DNA of 64,000 nt, from assembly GCA_965218715.1 (NCBI GenBank), contig CBDCLY010000002.1, positions 1 to 64,000 on the forward strand, written 5' to 3'. The translations under genes were made by a program, and so were the position numbers. The notes beneath the pieces were generated by a model. The model saw nothing but the letters and a program-made list of their open reading frames with translations, was not told the origin of the DNA and did no database searches. Numbering within the stretch: the first letter of the stretch is position 1; every line of letters begins with the position of its first letter. The DNA comes from CBDCLY01 sp965218715. Lineage in GTDB: Bacteria; Bacteroidota; Bacteroidia; Flavobacteriales_E; Vicingaceae. Of the stretch, positions 52,857 to 60,534 are shown in pieces.

Positions 52857-53808
52857 CCTTCTTCTTTTTTTTAGGCTCGTAGGCAGTAATGATTTTCTTT
52901 ACCAATTCATGACGAATGACATCTTGTCCCGAAAAGCGAACGATGTCAATTCCTTTGGTCTTTTTAAGCAAATCCAATGCTTGTAATAATCCTGAAGCCT
53001 GTTTTGGTGGCAAATCAATCTGACTAGGATCTCCAGTAATGCAAAATTTTGCATGCTGTCCCATTCTGGTTAGAAACATCTTCATTTGACTTTGAGTGGC
53101 ATTCTGCGCTTCGTCTAATATGACAAATGAATGATCCAAAGTTCTTCCACGCATGAAAGCCAAGGGAGCAATTTGCACGATGCCTGCTTCAATGAAATCC
53201 AACAATTTATCTTGCGGAAACATATCGTACAAAGCATCATACAGAGGTTGTAAATATGGATCCAATTTTTCCTTAAAATCGCCTGGTAAAAACCCTAAGT
53301 TTTCTCCCGCTTCTACTGCTGGTCTTGTGAGTACTATTCGTTTTACTTCTTTGTTTTTTAAGGCTCTAGCAGCCAAGGCTACTGCGGTGTAGGTTTTTCC
53401 TGTTCCAGCAGGCCCAACAGCAAATACCATATCACTTTCTTGAAAACACTGTACCAATTTTCTTTGGTTGACTGTTCTCGCTCTAATGATTTTTCCACCA
53501 TTCCCAAAGACCAATACTTCGTCTTTTTGACCCAGTTGTTTTTTTATTTCAGTGTCGCCATCCTCCAGCAAACGCTCCATGTTATTTTCACTCAACTCAT
53601 CGAATTTAAGCAGGTGCTGAACCAGCAACATGATCTTTTTTTCGAACTGAAGCAATTCATCATGAGTCCCACTTACCTTTAACTGTCGGCCTCTTGCAAC
53701 AATTTTAAGTGAACTAAAGTGAGCTTTTATCAATTTTAACTTTTGATCATTAACGCCAAAAATCTCAACGGGATCTACTTCTGCAATTTCAATTAATTTC
53801 TCCTCCAA
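52849..53808 (-). CDS. phoH: PhoH family ATPase
   Basis: This 319-residue PhoH/YbeZ-type protein has an N-terminal KH-like segment (VEIFGVNDQKLKLIKAHFS) at about residues 13-80. The P-loop ATPase domain has FAVGPAGTGKTYTAVALAA near residue 132, VEAGENLGFLPGDFKEKLDPYL and FVILDEAQNATQSQMKMFLTRMG (Walker B), and a lysine-rich tail (EPKKKKKDE). PhoH-type ATPases are linked to RNA metabolism and ribosome maturation together with YbeY, which is not in this window. It is the first gene of the operon with purC. Upstream DNA is divergent with the SAM hydrolase gene. Confidence 0.95.
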   Translation of the reverse strand: MEEKLIEIAEVDPVEIFGVNDQKLKLIKAHFSSLKIVARGRQLKVSGTHDELLQFEKKIMLLVQHLLKFDELSENNMERLLEDGDTEIKKQLGQKDEVLVFGNGGKIIRARTVNQRKLVQCFQESDMVFAVGPAGTGKTYTAVALAARALKNKEVKRIVLTRPAVEAGENLGFLPGDFKEKLDPYLQPLYDALYDMFPQDKLLDFIEAGIVQIAPLAFMRGRTLDHSFVILDEAQNATQSQMKMFLTRMGQHAKFCITGDPSQIDLPPKQASGLLQALDLLKKTKGIDIVRFSGQDVIRHELVKKIITAYEPKKKKKDE

Positions 53809-53836
53809 GTCTAAGTTTTACTAGGTGTATGCTATC

Positions 53837-53865
53837 TTGAGCCTACGAAATTATTACTAATTTTG
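53837..53865 (+). promoter_or_regulatory. Promoter candidate (TTG, 18 bp, TAATTTTG) of the SAM hydrolase gene
   Basis: TTG at 53837-53839 and TAATTTTG at 53858-53865 are both exact matches to the Bacteroidota -33/-7 motifs at near-consensus spacing. It is one of the strongest promoter candidates in the window and lies 40 bases before the ATG at 53906. Confidence 0.6.
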
Positions 53866-53905
53866 GTGGCATCAAACTAACAATGTAAAATCTGTTACCT
53901 CAGGA

Positions 53906-54691
53906 ATGGCCATCATTACGCTTACCACAGATTTAGGATTAAAAGACCATTATGTTGGGGTAGTTAAAGGAAGCATCCTTAAACTATGTCCTACCGTTAG
54001 CATTGTTGACATCAGTCATGAAATCCCCCCATTCAATATCTTACAAGCAGCCTTTACCTTAAAGAACTGCTTTGCCGATTTTCCTGAAGGAACTATCCAC
54101 ATCATTGGTGTGAACCCAGAGAATGATGTTGATGCTAAACATTTGGCAGTTCAATACAATGGGCATTATTTCATTGGTGCAGACAATGGCATCTTCTCTT
54201 TGATATTTGAAGATCAACCTACCAAATTGATGGAGTTAAACATCCTTAGTGAAAACAGAAGCAATACCTTTCCCACTAAAGATATTTTTTGCAAAGCCGC
54301 TTGTCATCTAGCCAATGGCGGAACTTTAGAAATGATAGCCAAGCCATTAGAAGCATTGGTAGAGAAAGCATTTTTTAGAGCAGTATCAGTTGAAAACATC
54401 ATCAAAGGAATGGTCATTCACATTGATCATTATGGAAATGTAATTACTAATATTGAAGCTCCTTTTTTCAAGGCTTTTGGCAGAAACCGCGACTTTGTAA
54501 TTGAATTTAGAAATGGGAACTATGACATTACTAAACTTAGTTTGTCGTATACCGATGTAGTTGAAGGTGAAAAACTGGCACTATTTAGCTCTTCAGGTTT
54601 ATTGGAAATTGCCATCAACAAAGGAAATGCTAGTAAACTTTTGGGAATAAAGAATTTAGACACCATTAGAATAAAATTTGATGATCGATAG
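53906..54691 (+). CDS. SAM hydroxide adenosyltransferase (DUF62) family protein
   Basis: This 261-residue protein belongs to the family that hydrolyses S-adenosylmethionine to adenosine and methionine; chlorinase and fluorinase are relatives. The N-terminal ITLTTDLGLKDHYVGVVKGSI has the conserved Asp, with DISHEIPPFNILQAAF near 34-49 and IGADNGIFSLIFE near residue 91. The C-terminal domain has GMVIHIDHYGNVITNI, containing the Asp-His of the hydrolase group. The halogenase-specific insertion is not seen. The physiological role is unclear in most bacteria. The ABM protein gene overlaps its 3' end by 11 bp. Confidence 0.9.
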   Translation: MAIITLTTDLGLKDHYVGVVKGSILKLCPTVSIVDISHEIPPFNILQAAFTLKNCFADFPEGTIHIIGVNPENDVDAKHLAVQYNGHYFIGADNGIFSLIFEDQPTKLMELNILSENRSNTFPTKDIFCKAACHLANGGTLEMIAKPLEALVEKAFFRAVSVENIIKGMVIHIDHYGNVITNIEAPFFKAFGRNRDFVIEFRNGNYDITKLSLSYTDVVEGEKLALFSSSGLLEIAINKGNASKLLGIKNLDTIRIKFDDR

Positions 54692-54977
54692 GATAGTAAA
54701 ACTTCATTTTAGAACAGACGCCATTGATCAGTTTAAAGGCATTTTTGAAGAAAGTAAATTGAAGATCCGACAGTTTCCTGGTAATCAAGGAGTGCGTTTA
54801 TTACAAGATGCGAATGATCCCTGCATCTTTTTTACGCATAGTTTATGGGACTCTGAAAATGATCTAAACAACTATCGACATTCAGCACTTTTTAAAGCAA
54901 CTTGGGCAAAGACAAAAATTCTGTTCAATGCTAAACCAGAAGCTTGGTCGAATAATGAAATTGATAAAGCACCTTGA
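54681..54977 (+). CDS. ABM-domain protein (antibiotic biosynthesis monooxygenase-like)
   Basis: This 98-residue ferredoxin-like fold protein from ATG 54681 reads DRIVKLHFRTDAIDQFKGIFEE at the start, then FPGNQGVRLLQDANDPCIFFTHSLWDSENDLNNYRHSALFKATWAK. The W-x-S/E...H pattern is typical of ABM/heme-degrading and quinol monooxygenase-like dimers. Most such small proteins have no proven reaction. It overlaps the SAM hydrolase gene by 11 bp and shares TTGA with the following GT2 start, so the three are co-translated. A TTG at 54678 is an alternative start. Confidence 0.82.
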   Translation: MIDRIVKLHFRTDAIDQFKGIFEESKLKIRQFPGNQGVRLLQDANDPCIFFTHSLWDSENDLNNYRHSALFKATWAKTKILFNAKPEAWSNNEIDKAP

Positions 54978-55972
54978 GCGCCCTCATCAGCATTTTGATG
55001 CCTGTAAAAAATGCGGCGCCATTTCTAAAAGAATGCATTGATAGCATCTTAAAGCAAGAATATAAAAGCTGGGAATTAATTGCAGTAAACGATCACTCCA
55101 GTGATGAAAGTTTAAGCATATTGGAATCCTACCAAGATCAAAGAATTAGCATACAAAATAATCCTGGAAACGGTATTATTTCAGCCTTGCGCCACGCTTT
55201 TGAACTAAGTAAAGGACAGTTCATAACCAGAATGGATGCCGATGACATAATGCCTTCTAATAAATTATTGGAACTAGAATCTGTTTTATCGCAGCATGGG
55301 AAAAATCATGTGGCCACAGGAAAAGTGCATTATTTTTCTTCCAGTGGAATAAGCGATGGTTTCAGAAAATATGAAACTTGGCTGAATGAATTGATAGAGA
55401 ACAATAATCATTGGGAACACCTATACAAAGAATGTGTGATTCCTTCACCTTGTTGGCTAATCCATCGTGATGACTTGATTAAATGCGGTGCATTTGATCC
55501 AAATCAATACCCAGAGGATTACGATTTGGTTTTTCGCTTTTATCAATCTGGTTTTAAGGTATGTTCTAGTGATAAGGTTTTGCATCATTGGAGAGATTAT
55601 CAAAAAAGAACAAGCAGAACGCATAGCCATTATGCAGACTCTTCCTTTTTTGAATTAAAGGTCAAGTATTTTTTAAAGCTACATCATCAAAAGGAGCGGT
55701 CTTTAGTTATTTGGGGAGCAGGATCCAAGGGAAAACAAATGGCAAAATTGCTTCAATCAGAAAACATAGAATTCAAATGGGTTAGTAACAATCCCAATAA
55801 GCATGGAAAAATCATTCATGAACAAATTCTAGAATCATATACGAGCTTAATAAAAACAGAACATCCACAAATTATCATTACTGTTGCACAGAGGAATGCT
55901 AGAAAAGCGATAGCATCTTTTCTATCTGATTTAAAATTAAAAGACTCGTTGGATTATTATTTTTTTAACTGA
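54974..55972 (+). CDS. Glycosyltransferase family 2 with C-terminal Rossmann-like domain
   Basis: This 332-residue protein begins at a TTG (TTGA overlap with the ABM stop). Starting at the next ATG would cut the first strand, ISILMPVKNAAPFLKECIDSIL. AVNDHSSDESLSIL and the DXD-type MDADD (near residue 92) complete the GT-A core, and PSPCWLIHRDDLI and PEDYDLVFRF follow. From about residue 238 comes a second domain, SLVIWGAGSKGKQMAKLL with a Rossmann-type GxGxxG. It resembles the N-terminal domain of PglD-like or C-methyltransferase proteins. The two-domain form suggests a GT that also binds a nucleotide or sugar intermediate. Its coupling to non-glycan genes is odd. Confidence 0.85.
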   Translation: MSALISILMPVKNAAPFLKECIDSILKQEYKSWELIAVNDHSSDESLSILESYQDQRISIQNNPGNGIISALRHAFELSKGQFITRMDADDIMPSNKLLELESVLSQHGKNHVATGKVHYFSSSGISDGFRKYETWLNELIENNNHWEHLYKECVIPSPCWLIHRDDLIKCGAFDPNQYPEDYDLVFRFYQSGFKVCSSDKVLHHWRDYQKRTSRTHSHYADSSFFELKVKYFLKLHHQKERSLVIWGAGSKGKQMAKLLQSENIEFKWVSNNPNKHGKIIHEQILESYTSLIKTEHPQIIITVAQRNARKAIASFLSDLKLKDSLDYYFFN

Positions 55973-56559
55973 TGAATATTAAAAGCATAGCTGTTTTCTG
56001 CGCCTCCTCGGAGGGAAACAATCCTATCTACATGGAAACTGCGTATTCTGTAGGGAAATTTTTAGCTCAAAATAACATCCGCTTAATTTACGGAGGAGCT
56101 GGAGTTGGTTGCATGGGAGCAGTTGCTAAAGGAGCTTTAGATCACAATGGAGAAGTCATTGGAGTTTTACCACATTTTCTGAACAAAAGAGAAATTGCCC
56201 ATTTAGGATTAACTGAATTAATTCAAGTGGAGTCGATGCATGAAAGAAAGTTAAAGATGAGTGATTTGGCTGATGCTTGCATCAGTTTGCCTGGAGGTTA
56301 TGGAACCATGGAAGAATTATTTGAAATCATCACATGGGGGCAATTGGGCTTGCACAAAAAACCTTCTGCCTTATTGAATGTTAATGGCTTTTACGATGCC
56401 CTTATTCAACAGTTGAAAAGAATGAATGAGGACGGCCTTTTGCAAAGTAAGTATTTAGCAATGCTTTTAGTGGAAAATGATATTGAAAAATTACACCAGA
56501 AAATCACCAACTATGAAGCCCCTGAATTGATGGAATGGCTTAAGAAAGACAATACCTAA
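55972..56559 (+). CDS. LOG family protein (TIGR00730; nucleotide phosphoribohydrolase-like)
   Basis: This 195-residue Rossmann-fold protein of the lysine-decarboxylase-like/LOG family shows IAVFCASSEGNNPIYMETA at residues 5-23, LIYGGAGVGCMGAVAKGAL at 38-56 and the active-site motif PGGYGTMEELFEIITWGQLG near 108-127. ESMHERKLKMSDLADA contains the conserved Arg-Lys. These enzymes cleave nucleoside 5'-monophosphates (cytokinin-type or general NMPs) to base and ribose-5-phosphate. The name lysine decarboxylase is a historical error. Its ATG overlaps the GT2 stop (TGATG). Confidence 0.92.
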   Translation: MNIKSIAVFCASSEGNNPIYMETAYSVGKFLAQNNIRLIYGGAGVGCMGAVAKGALDHNGEVIGVLPHFLNKREIAHLGLTELIQVESMHERKLKMSDLADACISLPGGYGTMEELFEIITWGQLGLHKKPSALLNVNGFYDALIQQLKRMNEDGLLQSKYLAMLLVENDIEKLHQKITNYEAPELMEWLKKDNT

Positions 56560-56638
56560 ATCAAAGCCCAACAACAATTCTCTGCAAATTAGAACGAGCA
56601 AGAATGCTTAAATTGCATTCTAAAATTTTGCAAACCGC

Positions 56639-57733
56639 TTGATAAATTTCAAAACACTATTCCTCGGCTTTTTACTTTTTAGTTTTAGCTATAATTCATC
56701 CGCTCAAGAGAAATTCAGCGATAATCTATCCCTTGGCATGAATCATGGGATCGGTTTTATCTTACCCGAGTATCAATTTTTAAATTATTTAAGTCGCGAT
56801 TATACAAGAACTACAGAGTTTTCTTTGAAAAAAGAAACCAAAGGAAACACTCCATGGGAAACCCTATATGGCAATCCCGAATATGGCCTAAGGTTCGTTT
56901 ACTCAGATTTAGGAAACGAATCTGCGCTTGGTTCTGTTTATGGACTTTACCCCTACATAGGAATCCAACTTGTTCAGTTCAAAAAATTTAGTCTATTTAA
57001 TGAAACAGGCATTGGAATAAGTTATGTGAGCAAGACCTTCGATTTAGAAGAAAATTACCTCAATGTGGCAGTTGGTTCACACTATAACATCCATTTTAAT
57101 ATGAGAATGTCGCTAAGGTTTAAAGTGAATGAGAAATTAGGTTTAAATGCAGGACTAAGCTTCGACCATTTCTCCAATGCTAATACTAGCGCACCCAACC
57201 TTGGCATCAACTATATTGCTTGGAATGGTGGCCTGTATTATCGGCTTGGTAAAGAAGGTGAAAAGAAAAATAGTGAATTCCCAGACCAAGAAAAAACTTG
57301 GAAAAAAGAGCTGGTTTTAAACATTGGAGGTAAACGCTCAAGAGCATTATCAAAAGAGTATTACCGTACTCAATCCATTTCCTTCGAATTCAGAAAAAAC
57401 TGTTTTAAAGCATTACACCTTGGTGTTGGCGCAGATCTATTTTACGATGATTCGGTTGAAGATCAATTGCAAAAGCAAGAAAAGAAATTTGAAGGAAAAG
57501 ACAATTATCAAACTGGATTTCACCTCTCACAAACCTTTATTTACAGCCATTTCAGCGTTGGAATACAGCAAGGATTGTATGTTGGATTAAAAGAAAAGGT
57601 AGAGGGTTATTCTTTATATAATCGAATGGTCCTTAAATATCAAATGCACAACAGATTGTCGTTTCGCTTTAGCATGAAGTCGCACTTGCACATTTTGGAT
57701 TACCCAGAAATTGGAATAGGATATAAATGGTAG
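56639..57733 (+). CDS. Acyloxyacyl hydrolase / PagL-like lipid A 3-O-deacylase
   Basis: This is a 364-residue outer-membrane protein. A Sec signal (FLLFSFSYNSSAQ) is followed by LGMNHGIGFILPEYQF. The PagL catalytic pattern HxSN is seen in LSFDHFSNANTSAPNLGINY near residues 176-195, with His and Ser in the expected positions. PagL removes the 3-O-linked acyl chain of lipid A. The protein is about twice the length of classic PagL; the second half (from about 215) looks like additional barrel strands with no second HxSN. The start is TTG at 56639, as no upstream ATG is in frame. The GIN-domain lipoprotein gene begins just after its end. Confidence 0.85.
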   Translation: MINFKTLFLGFLLFSFSYNSSAQEKFSDNLSLGMNHGIGFILPEYQFLNYLSRDYTRTTEFSLKKETKGNTPWETLYGNPEYGLRFVYSDLGNESALGSVYGLYPYIGIQLVQFKKFSLFNETGIGISYVSKTFDLEENYLNVAVGSHYNIHFNMRMSLRFKVNEKLGLNAGLSFDHFSNANTSAPNLGINYIAWNGGLYYRLGKEGEKKNSEFPDQEKTWKKELVLNIGGKRSRALSKEYYRTQSISFEFRKNCFKALHLGVGADLFYDDSVEDQLQKQEKKFEGKDNYQTGFHLSQTFIYSHFSVGIQQGLYVGLKEKVEGYSLYNRMVLKYQMHNRLSFRFSMKSHLHILDYPEIGIGYKW

Positions 57734-57735
57734 TT

Positions 57736-58446
57736 ATGAGAAAGTATATTATTCTATTCAGCGCAGCACTTGGTTTATTCTCTTGCATTAAAGAGAAAGA
57801 AGAAATGAGCATGAAAACCATTCATCTAAACTTCTTCAATCAGATTGAATTGGATAATTCCTTTGATGTAATTTATACCGAAGAAAATCAATTTTTAATT
57901 CACATTTCTGCAAGTGAGAGCATTATTGAGCACATAGAATATTCTGTTAAGGATAGTATCCTTTCCATAAAAAACACGAAGAAGTTCAAGTGGAATGAGC
58001 CTCAAAACAATCAAGTTAAACTTGAGATAAGTAGCATGGGTCTTAAGAGGATTAATGCAAATGAAACGTGTAACATAAAAACAAACAATGCAATCACAAC
58101 TCAAGAATTTGGGATTGTATTGAAGAGTAAAGCCAATGAGGCGGATATTATTGTGAACAATACCACTTTCTTTTATTGGAATCACTTTCCCTGTGGAGGA
58201 AAATTAACAGTAAGAGGAATTTCTAAAGAATTAAAATTCTGGAATTCTGCTTTGATGTCTATAGATGCAAAGAATTGCATTTCCGACTATGTTTTGATTG
58301 ATAATGAATCAAAAGGGGATTGTGAAGTATATGCTACTCAACGAGTAGATTATCACAATGACGGTGAAGGCGACATCATCATTTATGGCTCTGCAAGCGA
58401 AGTAAACAATTTAAGCACTTCTACTAAGCAGCCAATATTTAGGTAA
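57736..58446 (+). CDS. Lipoprotein with head-GIN/DUF2807 beta-helix domain
   Basis: This 236-residue protein from ATG 57736 has a lipobox LGLFSCIKEKEE (Cys near residue 17). FFNQIELDNSFDVIYTEENQ opens the auto-transporter-adhesin head GIN (DUF2807) domain. It consists of short beta-strand repeats ending EGDIIIYGSASEVNN, as in other members. The function of the domain is unknown in Bacteroidota; a surface or periplasmic beta-helix is likely. A start at 57727 would overlap the PagL gene and add MVV. The stop lies 3 bp from the convergent ychF stop. Confidence 0.82.
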   Translation: MRKYIILFSAALGLFSCIKEKEEMSMKTIHLNFFNQIELDNSFDVIYTEENQFLIHISASESIIEHIEYSVKDSILSIKNTKKFKWNEPQNNQVKLEISSMGLKRINANETCNIKTNNAITTQEFGIVLKSKANEADIIVNNTTFFYWNHFPCGGKLTVRGISKELKFWNSALMSIDAKNCISDYVLIDNESKGDCEVYATQRVDYHNDGEGDIIIYGSASEVNNLSTSTKQPIFR

Positions 58447-58449
58447 GCC

Positions 58450-59547
58450 TTAAACGTTAAACTTAAAGTGCATCACATCGCCATCTTTAACGATGTATTC
58501 CTTCCCTTCCATGCTCATTTTACCAGCTTCTTTTGCTGCTTGTTCAGATTTTAAATCGATGTAATCTTGGTAAGCGATAACTTCTGCTTTAATAAATCCT
58601 CTCTCAAAATCGGTATGAATTACACCTGCAGCTTGTGGAGCAGTCATGCCAACTTTAATGGTCCAAGCTCTCACCTCTTTTTTCCCTGCAGTAAAATAAG
58701 TTTGTAGGTTAAGTAAACGGTAGGCTGCGCGTATCAATTTATTTACACCTGGCTCTTTAAGGCCAGCATCTTCAAGAAAAAGCTGACGTTCATCGGCATC
58801 CTCAAGCTCGGCGATATCGGCTTCTAAACCTGCCGCAACCATTAAAACTTCAGCATCTTCATCTGCGACAAATTTCTGTATGGCTTCAACATGAGCATTG
58901 CCATTTTCAATAGAACCTTCATCAACATTACATAAATACAAAACAGGTTTATTGGTCAATAAAAACAAGTCGGCCACATGCTCTTGATCGTCCTCACTCA
59001 ATCCTATGGATCTAGCAGATTTTCCAGCTTCTAAATGTGTTTTGTATTCATTTAAAATTCCTAGAATTTTAATGGCTTCCTTATCTCCAGTTTTAGCAGC
59101 ACGTTGAAATTTTTCCATTTTCTTTTCCACTGCTTCTAGATCTTTCAGAATTAACTCAAAATCTATGGTTTCTTTATCTCTAACTGGATCAACAGACCCA
59201 TCTACATGAACCACATTCCCATCATCAAAACACCTTAACACATGGATAATGGCATCCGTTTCTCTAATGTTTCCTAAAAATTTATTTCCTAATCCTTCCC
59301 CTTTACTTGCCCCTTTTACCAAACCAGCAATGTCAACAATATCAATAGTAGTTGCTTGTACATTTTCTGGATCAACCAATTCAGCAATCGCATTTAATCG
59401 AGGATCTGGAACTGTAATCACACCTACATTTGGTTCAATTGTACAGAAAGGAAAATTCGCCGATTGCGCTTTTGCATTCGATAGACAATTAAAGAGTGTT
59501 GATTTTCCAACGTTTGGCAAACCAACTATTCCACATTTTAAGGCCAT
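58450..59547 (-). CDS. ychF: Redox-regulated ATPase YchF (Obg family)
   Basis: This 365-residue protein has the G1 motif GLPNVGKSTLFNCLS at residues 8-22. IVDIAGLVKGASKGEGLGNKFL near 70-91 is G3 with the YchF-typical loop, in a protein that prefers ATP to GTP. A coiled-coil insert (KDLEAVEKKMEKFQRAAKTG) and the C-terminal TGS-like domain (TYFTAGKKEVRAWTI, HTDFERGFIKAEVI, GKEYIVKDGDVMHFKFNV) follow. YchF binds ribosomes and influences stress tolerance. Complete and of normal length. A TACCTTTG box lies 22 bases before its ATG. Confidence 0.97.
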   Translation of the reverse strand: MALKCGIVGLPNVGKSTLFNCLSNAKAQSANFPFCTIEPNVGVITVPDPRLNAIAELVDPENVQATTIDIVDIAGLVKGASKGEGLGNKFLGNIRETDAIIHVLRCFDDGNVVHVDGSVDPVRDKETIDFELILKDLEAVEKKMEKFQRAAKTGDKEAIKILGILNEYKTHLEAGKSARSIGLSEDDQEHVADLFLLTNKPVLYLCNVDEGSIENGNAHVEAIQKFVADEDAEVLMVAAGLEADIAELEDADERQLFLEDAGLKEPGVNKLIRAAYRLLNLQTYFTAGKKEVRAWTIKVGMTAPQAAGVIHTDFERGFIKAEVIAYQDYIDLKSEQAAKEAGKMSMEGKEYIVKDGDVMHFKFNV

Positions 59548-59569
59548 GTTACATTTAATTTAAAGCTGG

Positions 59570-59577
59570 CAAAGGTA
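59570..59577 (-). promoter_or_regulatory. Candidate -7 box (TACCTTTG) of ychF
   Basis: The minus strand reads TACCTTTG, a full TAnnTTTG match, 22 bases before the ychF ATG. Confidence 0.45.
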
Positions 59578-59655
59578 GTATTCTTTAAGAAAGTCATGCT
59601 TTTCAACAGTATCTTAATTTTATCAACACTCTACTTAAATTCAGACAAATAAATT

Positions 59656-59663
59656 TACTTTTG
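59656..59663 (+). promoter_or_regulatory. Candidate -7 box (TACTTTTG) of the transketolase operon
   Basis: TACTTTTG is a full match, identical to the box before the TonB receptor at 21657. It lies 26 bases before the ATG at 59690, in the divergent gap with ychF. Confidence 0.5.
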
Positions 59664-59689
59664 ATCACATCCATAAATAGTTTATTTCC

Positions 59690-60532
59690 ATGAGCAAAAG
59701 CCAAGAGTTAAAAGAGATTGCAAGCCAAGTTAGGCGCGACATTGTTAGAATGGTTCACGGATCAAGCTCAGGACATCCTGGAGGCTCTTTAGGTTGTGCA
59801 GATTTTTTCACTGCGCTATATTTTGACATCATGGAGCACAATCAGAATTTTCAGATGGATGGAAAAAATGAGGATGTATTTTTCCTTTCCAATGGCCATA
59901 TTTCGCCAGTTTGGTATAGCGTTTTAGCACGCTCTGGTTATTTTCCTGTTGCTGAGTTGGCGACATTTAGAAAAATCAATACTAGGTTGCAAGGGCACCC
60001 AACAACTCATGAAGGTTTGCCTGGAATTAGAATTGCTAGTGGTTCATTAGGACAAGGATTATCTGCTGCTATTGGCGCTGCTATGGCAAAAAAAATGAAC
60101 AATGATTCTCACCTTGTTTTCAGTTTACATGGTGATGGTGAATTACAAGAAGGTCAAATCTGGGAAGCTGCAATGTTTGCTGCCCATCAAAAAGTGGACA
60201 ATTTAATTGCAACGATTGACTGCAACAACCGTCAAATCGATGGCGATGTAGAAGATGTTTTAGCTCTTGGTGATTTGGAGCAAAAATTCAGCTCATTTGG
60301 TTGGCAATGTATCTCCACAAATGGAAACGATATGGATCAATTGCTTAGCGGAATCCAGGAAGCTAAAAATAAAACTGGTCAAGGTAAGCCCACAGTGATC
60401 TTAATGAAAACGGAAATGGGTCAAGGTGTCGATTTCATGATGGGAACCCATAAATGGCATGGCGTGGCTCCAAATGATGAGCAAAAAGAAATTGCTTTGA
60501 GTCAATTGAGTGAAACTTTAGGAGACTATTAG
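59690..60532 (+). CDS. Transketolase, N-terminal (TPP-binding) subunit
   Basis: This 280-residue protein corresponds to the pyrophosphate-binding domain of transketolase. GSSSGHPGGSLGCADFFTALYF is near residues 24-45, FLSNGHISPVWYSVLARSGYF at 64-84, and GSLGQGLSAAIGAAMAKK precedes HGDGELQEGQIWEAAMFAAHQ. The metal-binding region continues to IDCNNRQIDG. Split transketolases pair this subunit with the C-terminal subunit encoded at 61956-62906. Together they transfer two-carbon units in the pentose-phosphate pathway. Here the pair is interrupted by a VWA protein gene, which starts 2 bp after this stop. Confidence 0.95.
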   Translation: MSKSQELKEIASQVRRDIVRMVHGSSSGHPGGSLGCADFFTALYFDIMEHNQNFQMDGKNEDVFFLSNGHISPVWYSVLARSGYFPVAELATFRKINTRLQGHPTTHEGLPGIRIASGSLGQGLSAAIGAAMAKKMNNDSHLVFSLHGDGELQEGQIWEAAMFAAHQKVDNLIATIDCNNRQIDGDVEDVLALGDLEQKFSSFGWQCISTNGNDMDQLLSGIQEAKNKTGQGKPTVILMKTEMGQGVDFMMGTHKWHGVAPNDEQKEIALSQLSETLGDY

Positions 60533-60534
60533 GC

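Noticed and set aside
55972..56559. Lysine decarboxylase
   Set aside because: The PGGYGTMEE motif marks the LOG/TIGR00730 phosphoribohydrolase family; the decarboxylase name is a known misannotation.
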